In this document: positions 29,347 to 38,021 of the stretch, piece after piece
How positions within the stretch are numbered: position 1 is the stretch's first letter
Layout: the number at the start of each line of letters is the position of its first letter
Assembly (NCBI GenBank): GCA_038002745.1
Contig: JBBODD010000001.1
Coordinates: forward strand, 434,001 to 498,000
Length of the DNA: 64,000 nucleotides
Reading direction: 5' to 3'
Source: Bacillus sp. FSL H8-0547
GTDB taxonomy: Bacteria; Bacillota; Bacilli; Bacillales; Bacillaceae
Program-made: the position numbers and the translations under genes
Notes under the pieces: model-generated
Database searches by the model: none
What the model was told of the DNA's origin: nothing
Seen by the model: only the letters and a program-made list of their open reading frames with translations

Positions 29347-30677
29347 CAACGGTAAAAGAGCGCGAAACGATCCAGCAGCAGTTTCAGGAGCGGATGGATG
29401 AGGATGAGCTTCTGAACTGCATGCGCTGCGGATTCTGTCTGCCGAGCTGTCCGACCTATATCGAGTCCGGCTTTCAGGAATCCCATTCCCCAAGAGGACG
29501 GATTGCCCTGATGAAAGCAGTAGTGGATGGCCTGATCGAGCCTGATGAAGACGTTGAAAAATCACTGAACATGTGCCTCGGGTGCAGAGCATGCGAGCCG
29601 GTCTGTCCGTCAGGAGTCAATTATGGTCACTTGCTTGAAGAGGCGCGGGACATCATTAACCAGAATAAAAAACACTCGCTGCCTGTGCGGACAGTCCGCA
29701 AAGCCGTATTTGACGGCCTTTTCCCTCATCAGGATCGCATGCGTACGTTAACTGGATTAATCGGATTTTATCAGCGTTCAGGTCTGCAGAAAGCCGTTCG
29801 CTCTACCGGAATGATGAAAATCCTGCCCGACAGTCTGTCTTCAATGGAAAAAGTGCTCCCGGAAATTCCAACACGAAAAGAAATGAAAAACCGGCCAACG
29901 TACCTTCCTGCCAAACCGGAAAAACGAAAGCGCGTCGCCTTTTTCTCAGGCTGTCTCATGGACACAATGTTTATGAAAACAAATGACGCCACCATGAAGC
30001 TTCTCCAGCTCTCGGGCTGTGAAATTGTCATCCCGGAAAATCAGGCCTGCTGCGGGGCACTGCATGGCCACAGCGGAGAAAAAGACTCGGCCAAAGACCT
30101 TGCAAAGCGGAATATCAAAGCCTTTGAAGACCTTCAAGTTGACTACATCATCACAAATGCAGGTGGCTGCGGCGCCTTTTTAATCGACTATGACCACCTG
30201 CTGAAAGACGACGCAGAATGGTCAGAACGCGCAAAAGACTTTTCCGGCAAATTGAAGGACTTTACAAGCATTCTGGCAGAACTTGAATTTCACAAAATGA
30301 AACTGAAGCTCCCGCATCAGGTGGTCACCTATCAGGATTCATGCCACTTGCGGAATGTCATGAAAACATCAAGCGAACCGCGCAGGCTGCTTAAGGCCAT
30401 CGCCAACATTGACTACCGCGAAATGAAAAACGCGGACAGCTGCTGCGGATCTGCGGGCATCTACAACATCGTAGAATCGGAGATGTCCATGCAGATTCTG
30501 GACACTAAAATGAAGAACGCCAAAGCAACCGGTGCAGTAACCATCGTTACCGCCAACCCCGGCTGCCTGCTCCAAATGAAACTCGGCATCGAGCGTGAAG
30601 GGCTGTCTGACAAAGTGAGAGCCGTTCACATTGCCGACTTGCTGCTTGAAGCAGCAGAAGGTCATTCATCCATTTAA
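29343..30677 (+). CDS. glcF: Glycolate oxidase iron-sulfur subunit GlcF (YsfD-like)
   Basis: 444 residues. Two ferredoxin-type 4Fe-4S motifs are visible near the N-terminus (CMRCGFCLPSCPTY at about 21-34 and CLGCRACEPVCPSG at about 79-92), followed by two cysteine-rich CCG domains (CLMD...CCGALHGHSG at about 205-245 and CHLR...CCGSAGIYN at about 335-370) that bind a further cluster or mediate electron transfer to a quinone or heterodisulfide-like partner. The start overlaps the glcD stop. The transcript probably ends at the hairpin repeat about 55 bases downstream. Confidence 0.93.
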   Translation: MTTVKERETIQQQFQERMDEDELLNCMRCGFCLPSCPTYIESGFQESHSPRGRIALMKAVVDGLIEPDEDVEKSLNMCLGCRACEPVCPSGVNYGHLLEEARDIINQNKKHSLPVRTVRKAVFDGLFPHQDRMRTLTGLIGFYQRSGLQKAVRSTGMMKILPDSLSSMEKVLPEIPTRKEMKNRPTYLPAKPEKRKRVAFFSGCLMDTMFMKTNDATMKLLQLSGCEIVIPENQACCGALHGHSGEKDSAKDLAKRNIKAFEDLQVDYIITNAGGCGAFLIDYDHLLKDDAEWSERAKDFSGKLKDFTSILAELEFHKMKLKLPHQVVTYQDSCHLRNVMKTSSEPRRLLKAIANIDYREMKNADSCCGSAGIYNIVESEMSMQILDTKMKNAKATGAVTIVTANPGCLLQMKLGIEREGLSDKVRAVHIADLLLEAAEGHSSI

Positions 30678-30693
30678 GATGATTGCACATAAA

Positions 30694-30780
30694 ATGAGGC
30701 TGGGACAAAACCCTCCTCTGAACTGAAAAAGCCGGTGACATTTTACGACGAGTAAAATGTCACCGGCTTTTATTATGTTT
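30694..30780 (+). repeat. Left ATGAGGCTGGGACA-hairpin repeat
   Basis: The core at 30694-30707 is followed by a perfect 16-bp stem extended by A/T pairs (arms 30731-30746 and 30752-30767, loop GACGA) and TTTTATTATGTTT. It mirrors the solo copy at 1066 in layout and is the inverted partner of the repeat at 32445-32515. It lies just outside the insertion element and probably terminates glcF transcription. Confidence 0.75.
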
Positions 30781-30792
30781 GGGAATTAAAAT

Positions 30793-32434
30793 AAGGACCA
30801 CTTCTGATAAAATAAAGTTACCACACAAAATTTCATCGGGAAGAAGGGTCCTTATGTTTAAAGATTATATCATGAATCAATTAGTTTTGCCTTTAGATTT
30901 GGAAGTGAAATTACAAGATAATGATATTGCGTTTCATGTCCACCACTTAGTTGAAAGCATTCCTCCTGAAGCCTTTGAATCCTTTCTTCGAAAGGAAGGC
31001 TGTCCTTCCTATCATCCACGCATGATGCTGAAAATTATCTTATGTGCCTATACGCAATCTGTGTTCTCAGGTCGCAAGAAAAGACAGCCTTCGCATGATG
31101 TGGCTGGCACAAGGATACGAGCCCAGTTACCGCACGATTAACCGTTTCCGTGTTCAATCCGACGTAAAAGAGTTAATCCGCCAGTGTTTTGTGCAATTTC
31201 GATGCCAATTGATTGAAGAAAAACTGATTGATCAAGAGGCCATTTTTATTGATGGTACGAAGATTGAGGCGAACGCAAATAAGTTTACCTTCGTCTGGAA
31301 GAAATCCGTTGAAAAATACCAACAAAGTCTCGTGGAAAGATCAAACCAGTTATACAATGAGCTGTTGGAAAACGAGATCATCCCTGAGATGAAACGTGAA
31401 AGTGATGAACAGTTATCACTGAAAGAACTCACCCAAATGGCTGAAAAAGTAGACGATGTCGTAACCGAGTATGATAAACATAAACAAATCGAAGCTTCAA
31501 CAGATGTTTCAGAACGGAAAGCGTTACGAACGGAGCGCAAATACCCGAAACAAGTGCGAAAGCAGTTGCTGGACTTTATTTTGCGCAAACAGAAATACCA
31601 ACGGGACCTTGAGATCTTAGGAAAACGGAATAGTTATTCAAAAACAGATCCGGATGCGACATTCATGCGAATGAAAGAAGATTATATGCAAAACGGACAG
31701 CTAAAAGCCGGTTACAACGTGCAGATCGCAACCGAAGCCCAATATACACTTGCCTACAGTCTATTCTGGAATCCCACCGATACACGTACACTGATTCCCT
31801 TTTTAGATGAGATGGAGAAGAATTACTTCGAGCTGCCGAATCACATCGTCGCAGATGCAGGGTATGGAAGTGAACAAAATTACCATGATATCCTCTCGAA
31901 TCGAAACCGCGAAGCTCTGATTACATATAACATGTATTTGAAAGAACAAAAGAAGAAGCACAAACAGAACATTCTTCATCCGGACAACTGGGCCTATGAT
32001 AAAGAATCCGACAGCTACACCTGCCCAAATCAAAAACAGCTGACATTCCGCTTTTCATCTACCCGTCAAGACCGAACAGGTTTTCAACGGAACTACAAAG
32101 TGTATGAGTGTGAAGACTGTTCAGGATGTCCATTTCGTTCATCGTGTACAAAAGCGAAAGAAGAAAACAATCGAAGACTCATGTTGAATGAGGAATGGGA
32201 GAAGCAAAAAGAATATGTAAAAGAGAAGCTTTCAGAGGAAAAAACAGGTGCCATCTATCGAAGACGCAAAATCGATGTGGAACCAGTTTTTGGATTCTTG
32301 AAGGCTAATTTGCGTTTCGTTCGATTTTCTGTACGAGGAAAATCGAAGGTCGAAAACGAAATGGGCCTCGCGTTAATGGCAGTGAATCTAAGAAAATTCA
32401 CTGCCAACCATTAAGGTAGCAGAATGACTTCCTT
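30793..32434 (+). mobile_element. IS1182-family insertion sequence
   Basis: Imperfect terminal inverted repeats of about 17 bp can be matched: AAGGACCACTTCTGATA at 30793-30809 and, inverted, AAGGAAGTCATTCTGCTA at 32434-32417. Between them lies only a transposase gene. The element sits between inverted copies of the ATGAGGCTGGGACA-hairpin repeat; whether those belong to the mobile unit or are its target cannot be decided from one copy. No clear target duplication was seen. Confidence 0.75.
30854..32414 (+). pseudogene. IS1182-type transposase, frameshifted
   Basis: The N-terminal part from ATG 30854 (MFKDYIMNQLVLPLDL, then MMLKIILCAYTQSVFSGRK) runs to about 31077, where the frame is lost; the remainder, to 32414, continues one frame over (DSLRMMWLAQGYEPSYRTIN...FIDGTKIEANANKF...DAGYGSEQNY...VEPVFGFLKANLRF). 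In intact relatives I recall about five residues (of the type IEALL) between GRK and KDS. Here only one base remains between the codons for those blocks, so about 14 bases appear deleted. The original would be a DDE transposase of about 520 residues with a Cys-rich insert (CEDCSGCPFRSSC). It is probably inactive unless frameshifting rescues it. Confidence 0.85.
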
Positions 32435-32444
32435 CATAAAACAG

Positions 32445-32515
32445 AAAAAGGCGAATTTGAGCAAGCTCAAATTCGCCTTTTTCATTATTCGAAGCTAGTT
32501 ATGTCCCAGCCTCAT
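32445..32515 (-). repeat. Right ATGAGGCTGGGACA-hairpin repeat (inverted)
   Basis: A perfect 18-bp palindromic stem (arms 32445-32462 and 32465-32482, effective loop CAAG) is followed by TGTCCCAGCCTCAT at 32502-32515, the reverse complement of the left core. The core lies six bases past the stop codon of the CNNM gene at 32521. Confidence 0.75.
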
Positions 32516-32520
32516 TTTTA

Positions 32521-33579
32521 TTATGTTGCAGCTAGTCCGCCCTTGTGTTCATCGCGAATCTCCCCGACAATTTCCTCAAGGATATCTTCCATGGTGACAA
32601 GGCCGGCAGTTTTCCCCTGCTTATTTGTTACAATCGCCATGTGCACATGTGTTTCCTGCATTTTTAACAGAACTTCTTTTAACAGAGCATGCTCTGAAAA
32701 GCGTGGCATTTCGTGAATGTAATCCTCGAGCTTTACTTCTCTTCCGGCAGCTGCACTTGTTAGGATTTCTTTCGTGTTGACAAATCCTGTAATCCGGTCC
32801 ATGTTTCCATTTTCCGCCACCGGATAACGGGTATAATCATGTTTGTCATGCAATTGAACAAGTCCCGGCAACTGCTCATTCGGATTAACCACAGCAATTT
32901 TCGCTGCCGGAATCATCACGTCTTTTAAAAACCGCTCATCAAAAGCAAAAATGTTCTTTAAATAAGCAAGTTCGGTCTGATTGATTTCTCCGCTTTCATA
33001 GCTTTGTGTCACAATCATTTTCAGCTCTTCTTCCGAATGCACAGTATCATGCCCGGCAGGCTTAACACCCAGTATGCGGAGAAGAAACTGCGCTGCACCG
33101 TTGAGAATGCTTATAAAGGGGTTCATTACTTTACCGAACCAGTATAGACCAGGGGCAAGCAGCAAGGTCATTTTTTCCGCGAACTGAATCGCAAGCGTCT
33201 TTGGAGCGAGCTCCCCCAGAACAACGTGCAAAAAAGTAACAAGAGATAATGCAATGGCATATGAAAGCACTGTTGAAACGGCTTCAGGCACATCAAACCT
33301 TTCAAAAACCGGGTGCAGCATTCTTTCTACAGTCGGTTCTCCCAAAGCTCCAAGTACAAGTGCTGTAATCGTAATTCCAAGCTGGCAGGCTGACAGATAA
33401 TAGTCTAAGTCCTGTGCAACCTTTTTTGCCAAAATCGCTTTTTTATTTCCTTCTGCAATCAGCTGGTCAATTCTTGACATTCTCACTTTGAGAATAGCAA
33501 ACTCAGCACCGACGAAAAACGCCGTTAATCCGATAAATACGGCAACTAAAAATAGGTTTAATACAATTATTCCGTCCAA
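32521..33579 (-). CDS. CNNM/CBS membrane protein, short paralogue without C-terminal domain
   Basis: 352 residues from TTG 33579 (GGGGG seven bases upstream). Three to four membrane segments form the CNNM (DUF21) transmembrane domain at about 1-190 ([36 protein letters not shown]), followed by a CBS pair at about 205-335 ([39 protein letters not shown]). The CorC/HlyC domain that normally follows VGEIRDE is missing; the protein ends with 7 residues after it. The family, including B. subtilis MpfA, exports Mg2+ or related cations. It overlaps the stop of its full-length neighbour by 13 bases, so the two form a translationally coupled duplicate pair. The short form may regulate or partner the long one. 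Confidence 0.88.
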   Translation of the reverse strand: MDGIIVLNLFLVAVFIGLTAFFVGAEFAILKVRMSRIDQLIAEGNKKAILAKKVAQDLDYYLSACQLGITITALVLGALGEPTVERMLHPVFERFDVPEAVSTVLSYAIALSLVTFLHVVLGELAPKTLAIQFAEKMTLLLAPGLYWFGKVMNPFISILNGAAQFLLRILGVKPAGHDTVHSEEELKMIVTQSYESGEINQTELAYLKNIFAFDERFLKDVMIPAAKIAVVNPNEQLPGLVQLHDKHDYTRYPVAENGNMDRITGFVNTKEILTSAAAGREVKLEDYIHEMPRFSEHALLKEVLLKMQETHVHMAIVTNKQGKTAGLVTMEDILEEIVGEIRDEHKGGLAAT

Positions 33580-34940
33580 TTTGTTCCCCCGCGTGAGGGG
33601 TTCACCTCCAACATATCGCTTCTGTCCTGCTGATCGCGAAGCGCATATTGCTGCAACTCAACCTGCTTAATCTGGAAGTTCTCCATTTTAAGAACGGTCC
33701 ACAGATGATCGTCCTGTTTAATCTGATCGCCTTCCTGAACGGTTTCAAGTTTCTGATGCTGAATCCATCCGCCAATCGTGTCAATATCCTCAACATCATT
33801 GAAAACTAGCCCGAAACGGTCTTCCAGTTCCACGAGAAGAACTCTTCCGTTAATGACATACGTACTTTCATTTGTCTGGATCATATCAGCCATTTCATCT
33901 TCGTCAAACTCATCACGGATTTCACCGACAATTTCCTCAAGCACATCCTCCATAGTCAGGATCCCTGAGGTTCCGCCGTACTCATCAATGACAAGTGCCA
34001 TGTGTACCCGTTCCTGCTGCATTTTCAAAAGCACATCCTGAATCTTCGTTCCTTCCATTACAATCGGAATATCGCGGACGCACTGCTGAAGCTGATAATT
34101 TCTGCCGGCTGCAAGATGGTTCAGCATTTTCTTCACATTGACCATTCCGACAACTCTATCCTTGTCGTTATTCTCTACTACAGGATATCTTGAGTAGTTG
34201 TGCTCATCTAGAATTTCAATAATTTCAGCTCGCTGCATGTCTTTATCAAGTACGACAATATCAGTTCTTGGAACCATAATATCCTTTGCAACTCGCTCAT
34301 CAAAAGAAAAGACATTCTCCATATATTCAAGCTCTGTCTCATCTAGCTCCCCGCCCTGGAAGCTTTGAGCCATGATGATTTTCAGCTCTTCTTCCGAATA
34401 GGCCTGCTCATGACCGGCCGGCTTCACTCCAAATGCACTTAAAAGGACACGGGAAGTGCCGTTTAATGCCCAAATAAAGGGATACATTACTTTTCCAAAC
34501 CAATACAGTGGTGCAGACAGGAGCATGGTCGCTTTTTCTGAGAATTGAATGGCAAGTGTCTTAGGAGCCATTTCACCGACAACAACGTGCAGGAATGTTA
34601 CCAAAAGAAAAGCAATTGCATAAGAAGCAATGGAAGCAGTCGATTCTGAAACATTCAGCAAATCAAAGACAGGATATAAAAGTCCTTCAACTGCGGGCTT
34701 ACCAAGTGCACCTAGACCAAGAGCCGTCACTGTAATTCCAAGCTGACAGGCTGACAAATAATAGTCAAGATCATGTGCCACCTTTTTGGCAACAACCGCT
34801 TTTTTACTGCCTTCTGCAATTAATTGATCGATTCTTGACATGCGGATCTTAACAACCGCAAATTCTGCTGCAACGAAAAAGGCGGTAGCTGCAATCAGCA
34901 AAACCAGCAAAAACAAATTCATAATCGTAATAATGTCCAA
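33567..34940 (-). CDS. CNNM/CBS/CorC-type cation exporter, full length
   Basis: 457 residues from TTG 34940, with GAGGGA six to seven bases upstream. It has a CNNM transmembrane domain at about 1-195 ([36 protein letters not shown]), two CBS motifs at about 205-345 ([51 protein letters not shown]) and a CorC/HlyC domain at about 355-440 ([26 protein letters not shown]). It resembles YhdP/YqhB-type proteins, of which MpfA (YhdP) is a Mg2+ exporter. The gene lies 44 bases downstream of a MerR-type regulator on the same strand and upstream of a short paralogue, suggesting one operon. Confidence 0.9.
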   Translation of the reverse strand: MDIITIMNLFLLVLLIAATAFFVAAEFAVVKIRMSRIDQLIAEGSKKAVVAKKVAHDLDYYLSACQLGITVTALGLGALGKPAVEGLLYPVFDLLNVSESTASIASYAIAFLLVTFLHVVVGEMAPKTLAIQFSEKATMLLSAPLYWFGKVMYPFIWALNGTSRVLLSAFGVKPAGHEQAYSEEELKIIMAQSFQGGELDETELEYMENVFSFDERVAKDIMVPRTDIVVLDKDMQRAEIIEILDEHNYSRYPVVENNDKDRVVGMVNVKKMLNHLAAGRNYQLQQCVRDIPIVMEGTKIQDVLLKMQQERVHMALVIDEYGGTSGILTMEDVLEEIVGEIRDEFDEDEMADMIQTNESTYVINGRVLLVELEDRFGLVFNDVEDIDTIGGWIQHQKLETVQEGDQIKQDDHLWTVLKMENFQIKQVELQQYALRDQQDRSDMLEVNPSRGGTNWTE

Positions 34941-34970
34941 TATCTTCCCTCAAATGTGAGGGATTCACCT
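34941..34970 (-). promoter_or_regulatory. Leader hairpin before the CNNM TTG start
   Basis: On the minus strand GGAGGTGAATCCCTCACATT is followed by TGAGGGAAGATATTG. TCCCTCA and TGAGGGA can pair across a 4-nt loop, hiding the second GAGGGA Shine-Dalgarno. A closely similar segment (GGAGGTGAACCCCTCACGC followed by GGGGGAACAAATTG) precedes the next gene at 33579, where it also encodes the last residues of the upstream protein. The likeness fits a tandem duplication and possible translational control. Confidence 0.4.
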
Positions 34971-34983
34971 CCAATTAATACAG

Positions 34984-35376
34984 CTAACGGTTTTTCAGTC
35001 TCGCCATTATGCCTGAGATTCTGTCTTCAAGCTCTTTATATACAATGTTTCTTTCTTCCTCTGAAGCACTTTCCAGGACCTGGTTCAGTCTGGAGATTTT
35101 CCGCTGAAGACGAATTCTGCAATTGGTATCATCACTCTTACGATTCCCAATTTCGGTTTTTTTCTCTAAAAAAAGTTCTTTTCGAATTTCAGCTATTGTC
35201 AGCCGCTGCTGTTTTAAGATGCTTATTTTTTTCAGGGTTTCAAGAACATCATCTGAATATAGCCGGTAATTGGATGAACTTCTCTCCACTTGAAGCAGCC
35301 TGCAGCGGGTATAATAATCAATGGTTCTGACGGATAATCCACTCAGCTTAGCAACCTGGCCGATGCGCAATCCCAT
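34984..35376 (-). CDS. MerR-family transcriptional regulator
   Basis: About 130 residues when started at ATG 35376, where the MerR domain begins (MGLRIGQVAKLSGLSVRTIDYYTRCRLLQ); the frame is open further up to GTG 35439 but gives residues foreign to the family. The winged helix-turn-helix occupies residues 1-70 and is followed by a basic, glutamine-rich coiled-coil tail with no cysteine-rich metal-binding loop (one Cys only). MerR proteins bind as dimers and untwist promoters with long spacers. Its position directly before two cation-exporter paralogues suggests that it controls them. The ribosome site is weak for every candidate start. Confidence 0.78.
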   Translation of the reverse strand: MGLRIGQVAKLSGLSVRTIDYYTRCRLLQVERSSSNYRLYSDDVLETLKKISILKQQRLTIAEIRKELFLEKKTEIGNRKSDDTNCRIRLQRKISRLNQVLESASEEERNIVYKELEDRISGIMARLKNR

Positions 35377-35586
35377 TTTCCCAATGCGGTTTCCCCCATT
35401 CATGTTAGTTAAACTTTTGAAAAGCATAACGTTACGCACTCTAAATATTCAATTACAAACGCAATTCTTTCAATCGTCTAAGGTAAAACCGTCACGTTAT
35501 GGTTATGATTAGTATCATATATTCAAAATGGAAAATCTTCAAGAAATAAATTTCATCAATTTTGTGACTAAGATCAAAAGTTCAAA

Positions 35587-35617
35587 ACAAAAAAGCTTAC
35601 CTTCGGCCGGTAAGCTT
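35587..35617 (-). terminator. Terminator of the 38-residue basic protein gene
   Basis: On the minus strand AAGCTTACC, loop GGCCGAA, GGTAAGCTT and a T run follow the small gene's stop by 17 bases. Confidence 0.8.
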
Positions 35618-35633
35618 ACCTCAAAGCGAACAT

Positions 35634-35750
35634 TCACTTTTTACCTTTTCTCTTTTCAATCTGTTTTTTCACCATTGGAACGACTTGTTCTTTAACTGCT
35701 TTCTGCACCTTCGGATCTTTCAAAAGTTTCTTTAACTTATCTTTTAACAC
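35634..35750 (-). CDS. 38-residue lysine-rich small protein
   Basis: GTG 35750 lies six bases after GGAGGGA. The product begins MLKDKLKKLLKDPKVQKA and ends in KKQIEKRKGKK: 38 residues, of which about 15 are Lys or Arg, with a heptad-like spacing of Leu/Val that could make an amphipathic helix. A good ribosome site and an immediate strong terminator support a real gene. I do not recognise a family. It might bind nucleic acid or membrane, but nothing proves either. Confidence 0.65.
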   Translation of the reverse strand: MLKDKLKKLLKDPKVQKAVKEQVVPMVKKQIEKRKGKK

Positions 35751-36235
35751 ATAAATCCCTCCTGTGTTCAATATTCTGAACTACCCTTTAATAAGACTCA
35801 TAAAACCACTTGAAAGTCAAATCTCTAAACCGCTCATTTTTACTTCATTCGCTTCCTTTCAGCTTGAAACCCAACCATTAATTGTAAAAATTTAAAACAG
35901 CATCTCCTTCAATGTACTCATTTTTATACCTTTTTGTAAATAATAAGCGTGAAGGGTTTTGATGCCTTTTTCTTACCTTTAATGAAAATCCCCCATGACA
36001 AATAGCCTCAGTCTTTAAAACACCGTTTGCTTTTCTCATTCTTTCGGACTTAAAACCAGCGAAAATTCATGCATAAATGTTAAGAAGTTTACATTTGATT
36101 AACTTGTAGAAATCTCTCTTTTCATACTATCATTTCAAGTAGAGAAACAAATTCCCATCTCTTTCGCCCTCTTTTTTCATTATGCTGTCTATTAATCTCA
36201 CTGACTATAAGTTATGAGATTCATATAAAAATTAC
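35751..36235. other. AT-rich intergenic region before the nuclease gene
   Basis: About 485 bases with no convincing open frame on either strand. It must hold the divergent promoters of the small basic gene and the nuclease; TTTACA at 36088 and TTGATT at 36095 are -35-like, but I find no well-spaced -10 partner. No repeat or RNA structure stood out. Confidence 0.5.
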
Positions 36236-36252
36236 ATACAGGAGGCATCTAC

Positions 36253-36876
36253 ATGCTGAAAAAAGCTTCATTATCTGTTTTTGCACTGCTACTCTCATTC
36301 ACTTTATTTCTGCCGGAAACCCATGCTACGCCGCCAGGCACTCCGTCAAAGTCCACGGCACAGACCCAGCTTAATGCTTTGACAGTCAAGACAGAAGGTT
36401 CCATGACCGGCTACTCTCGTGATTTATTTCCCCATTGGATCAGCCAAGGGAGCGGCTGTGACACCCGTCAGGTTGTGCTTAAGCGTGACGCTGACTACTA
36501 CAGCGGCACTTGTCCTGTGACTTCAGGAAAGTGGTACAGTTACTATGATGGTGTGACGTTCTATGACCCATCGGACCTTGACATCGATCATGTCGTCCCT
36601 CTTGCTGAAGCGTGGCGTTCAGGCGCAAGCAGCTGGACAACAGACAAACGCGAAGACTTTGCAAACGATTTAAGCGGTCCTCAGCTGATTGCAGTCAGCG
36701 CCAGCACAAACCGCTCCAAAGGTGACCAGGACCCATCTACGTGGCAGCCTCCCCGCGCTGGTGCAGCATGCGGATACTCGAAATGGTGGATCAGTACGAA
36801 ATACAAATGGGGACTAAGCCTTCAGTCATCAGAGAAGACCGCGCTTCAAAGCATGCTCAATAGCTGTTCTTACTAA
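36253..36876 (+). CDS. Secreted HNH-type nuclease (DUF1524-like)
   Basis: 207 residues with ATG 36253 behind AGGAGG. Residues 1-25 are a signal peptide (MLKKASLSVFALLLSF, cut near THA-TPP). The mature protein carries DLDIDHVVPLAEAW at about 114-127, the DxDH-VPL core of HNH nucleases of the DUF1524 type, followed by NDLSGPQLIAVSASTNRSKG with the conserved Asn of the metal site. Two pairs of cysteines (CDTRQ/CPVT and CGYS/CSY) may form disulfides outside the cell. It would be an extracellular DNase, perhaps for nutrient or phosphate scavenging. A terminator follows directly. Confidence 0.88.
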   Translation: MLKKASLSVFALLLSFTLFLPETHATPPGTPSKSTAQTQLNALTVKTEGSMTGYSRDLFPHWISQGSGCDTRQVVLKRDADYYSGTCPVTSGKWYSYYDGVTFYDPSDLDIDHVVPLAEAWRSGASSWTTDKREDFANDLSGPQLIAVSASTNRSKGDQDPSTWQPPRAGAACGYSKWWISTKYKWGLSLQSSEKTALQSMLNSCSY

Positions 36877-36890
36877 TGTATAACTAAAAA

Positions 36891-36922
36891 AACGAGCAGC
36901 CAAACACGGCTGCTCGTTTATG
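36891..36922 (+). terminator. Terminator of the nuclease gene
   Basis: AACGAGCAGCC, loop AAACAC and GGCTGCTCGTT followed by TAT, 14 bases after the stop. Confidence 0.8.
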
Positions 36923-36929
36923 CTATAAT
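36921..36929 (+). promoter_or_regulatory. Extended -10 promoter of the 80-residue gene
   Basis: TGCTATAAT is an exact extended -10 box (TGnTATAAT) 26 bases before the start codon of the next gene. No good -35 is present, which such promoters do not need. It follows the nuclease terminator directly. Confidence 0.6.
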
Positions 36930-36954
36930 CTAAGCAAATGACGGAGGTGGCAGC

Positions 36955-37197
36955 ATGGATAAGAAATCAACTGTTTTTACCGCAACCCACGGTGTCATGA
37001 CCACAGAAGTCGGCGTCATCAGCGGCGAGCTTGAACTTGTCACTGCCTGCGATGAAGACGGCGTACTGAATCTCGCTATTACATACGCCGGGGCCGCGGA
37101 GTGGTACACTCTTCCTGGTGAGGAATACAGGCTGTATGATGTGCGTGATCATGAGGTTGTGCACGAGATGCTTGTAAGGGTTCTTGAGCGTCCATGA
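36955..37197 (+). CDS. Hypothetical 80-residue protein
   Basis: ATG 36955 follows GGAGGTGGCAGC. The protein is acidic and soluble, with a probable beta-rich first half (STVFTATHGVMTTEVGVISG, then GELELVTACDEDGVLNLAI) and a C-terminal helix (DHEVVHEMLVRVLERP). No membrane segment or known motif is seen and I do not recognise the family. It has its own extended -10 promoter and its own terminator, so it is expressed as a single gene. Confidence 0.75.
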   Translation: MDKKSTVFTATHGVMTTEVGVISGELELVTACDEDGVLNLAITYAGAAEWYTLPGEEYRLYDVRDHEVVHEMLVRVLERP

Positions 37198-37224
37198 TTC
37201 AATAAGCTGATAATAAAGTGAAAG

Positions 37225-37266
37225 CCACCTGCAAAGTCCATTTTCGGACTTATTAGGTGGTTTTTT
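37225..37266 (+). terminator. Terminator of the 80-residue gene
   Basis: CCACCT and AGGTGG enclose a second stem (AAGTCC/GGACTT) and are followed by six T residues. Confidence 0.8.
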
Positions 37267-37302
37267 AATGTGCTTAAAAAGTTAAATTTCATTTTTAAAA
37301 GA

Positions 37303-37680
37303 TTACTCTTCAGGAACATCCAAATCAAATCCAACAAACCCTTTATATTCCTCATCTAAGAAACAAAGCGTAATTCCCGATACCCGATACTTGCTCTTGA
37401 CTGCTTTTTCGCTGATCCGCAGTGAAAAGCCATGCCCGGTTTCTGAATAAGGATGGTCTGTTTTCGTATAAGTTTCTCCCTTATAAAGCATCTCCCTTAA
37501 CGCCGCTGCTTCATCTCCTGCTAATTCAATTCCTTCTATTGTTTTTTTCTTGTCTATATCCAATGATATTAAAGCATTCACTTCAAGCTCTTCTGTTACA
37601 ACAATACTGGTTTCCTTGTTTGCCTGCAGATAAATATAGCCCATGTCTGCATCGTTGTCATAGCTTACTTTCGCTTTCAA
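37303..37680 (-). CDS. DUF2283 domain protein
   Basis: 125 residues from TTG 37680, with AAGGAG nine bases upstream. The start MKAKVSYDNDADMGYIYLQ, followed by ELEVNALISLDIDKKKTIEGIEL, is the DUF2283 pattern (a short beta-rich domain beginning YDxxADxxYIxL). The second half is not part of that domain and is charged. Family members are often near toxin-antitoxin or phage genes, but their role is unknown. It is a single gene here. Confidence 0.75.
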   Translation of the reverse strand: MKAKVSYDNDADMGYIYLQANKETSIVVTEELEVNALISLDIDKKKTIEGIELAGDEAAALREMLYKGETYTKTDHPYSETGHGFSLRISEKAVKSKYRVSGITLCFLDEEYKGFVGFDLDVPEE

Positions 37681-37810
37681 ATTTTATTCTCCTTTTCATA
37701 GTTGCTTGATTTAAATAGTCAGAGCTCCCTTCAATCAACTAAACACATTCAAACTTTAAATTAAATGACCTAAGACCGATGATATATCTAGAGGATAGTA
37801 AAAAGGACTG

Positions 37811-38014
37811 GTGTTTATGATTAAAGGATCTAAACTGAGGAAGCTGAGAGAGGAATTAGGAATCCCAATAGGCTATCTCGCCCACGCTCTCGGTATTTCA
37901 ATCAGCGCCCTTATTGCAATTGAAAGAGGGAAAAAACAGCTCACAAGAGATCAAATTTCTATTATATCCGCGATTTTCAACATGACAATCGCTGAATTGA
38001 TCGCCAGAAAGTAA
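37811..38014 (+). CDS. Small Cro/CI-type (XRE) DNA-binding protein
   Basis: 65-67 residues, consisting of one helix-turn-helix domain (LRKLREELGIPIGYLAHAL, GISISALIAIERGKKQLT, FNMTIAELIARK). The start is either GTG 37811, five bases after AAAAGGACTG, or ATG 37817. This size and layout are typical of HTH_3 single-domain regulators. There is no sensor domain and no linked partner gene, so the target is unknown. Confidence 0.8.
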   Translation: MFMIKGSKLRKLREELGIPIGYLAHALGISISALIAIERGKKQLTRDQISIISAIFNMTIAELIARK

Positions 38015-38021
38015 AAAGAAC

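Noticed and set aside
31044-31141. Programmed frameshift in the transposase
   Set aside because: IS1182-type elements use one uninterrupted gene, and codons are missing at the junction, so a deletion explains it better.
30854-31141. Separate small gene of 95 residues
   Set aside because: It is the N-terminal part of the same transposase, ending soon after the frameshift.
34941-34980. M-box or other metal riboswitch before the CNNM genes
   Set aside because: The leader between the MerR gene and the TTG start is only about 40 bases, far too short; only a small hairpin is present.
37225-37266. Riboswitch-like double hairpin
   Set aside because: It is downstream of a gene, with six T residues directly after the stem, and is adequately explained as a terminator.
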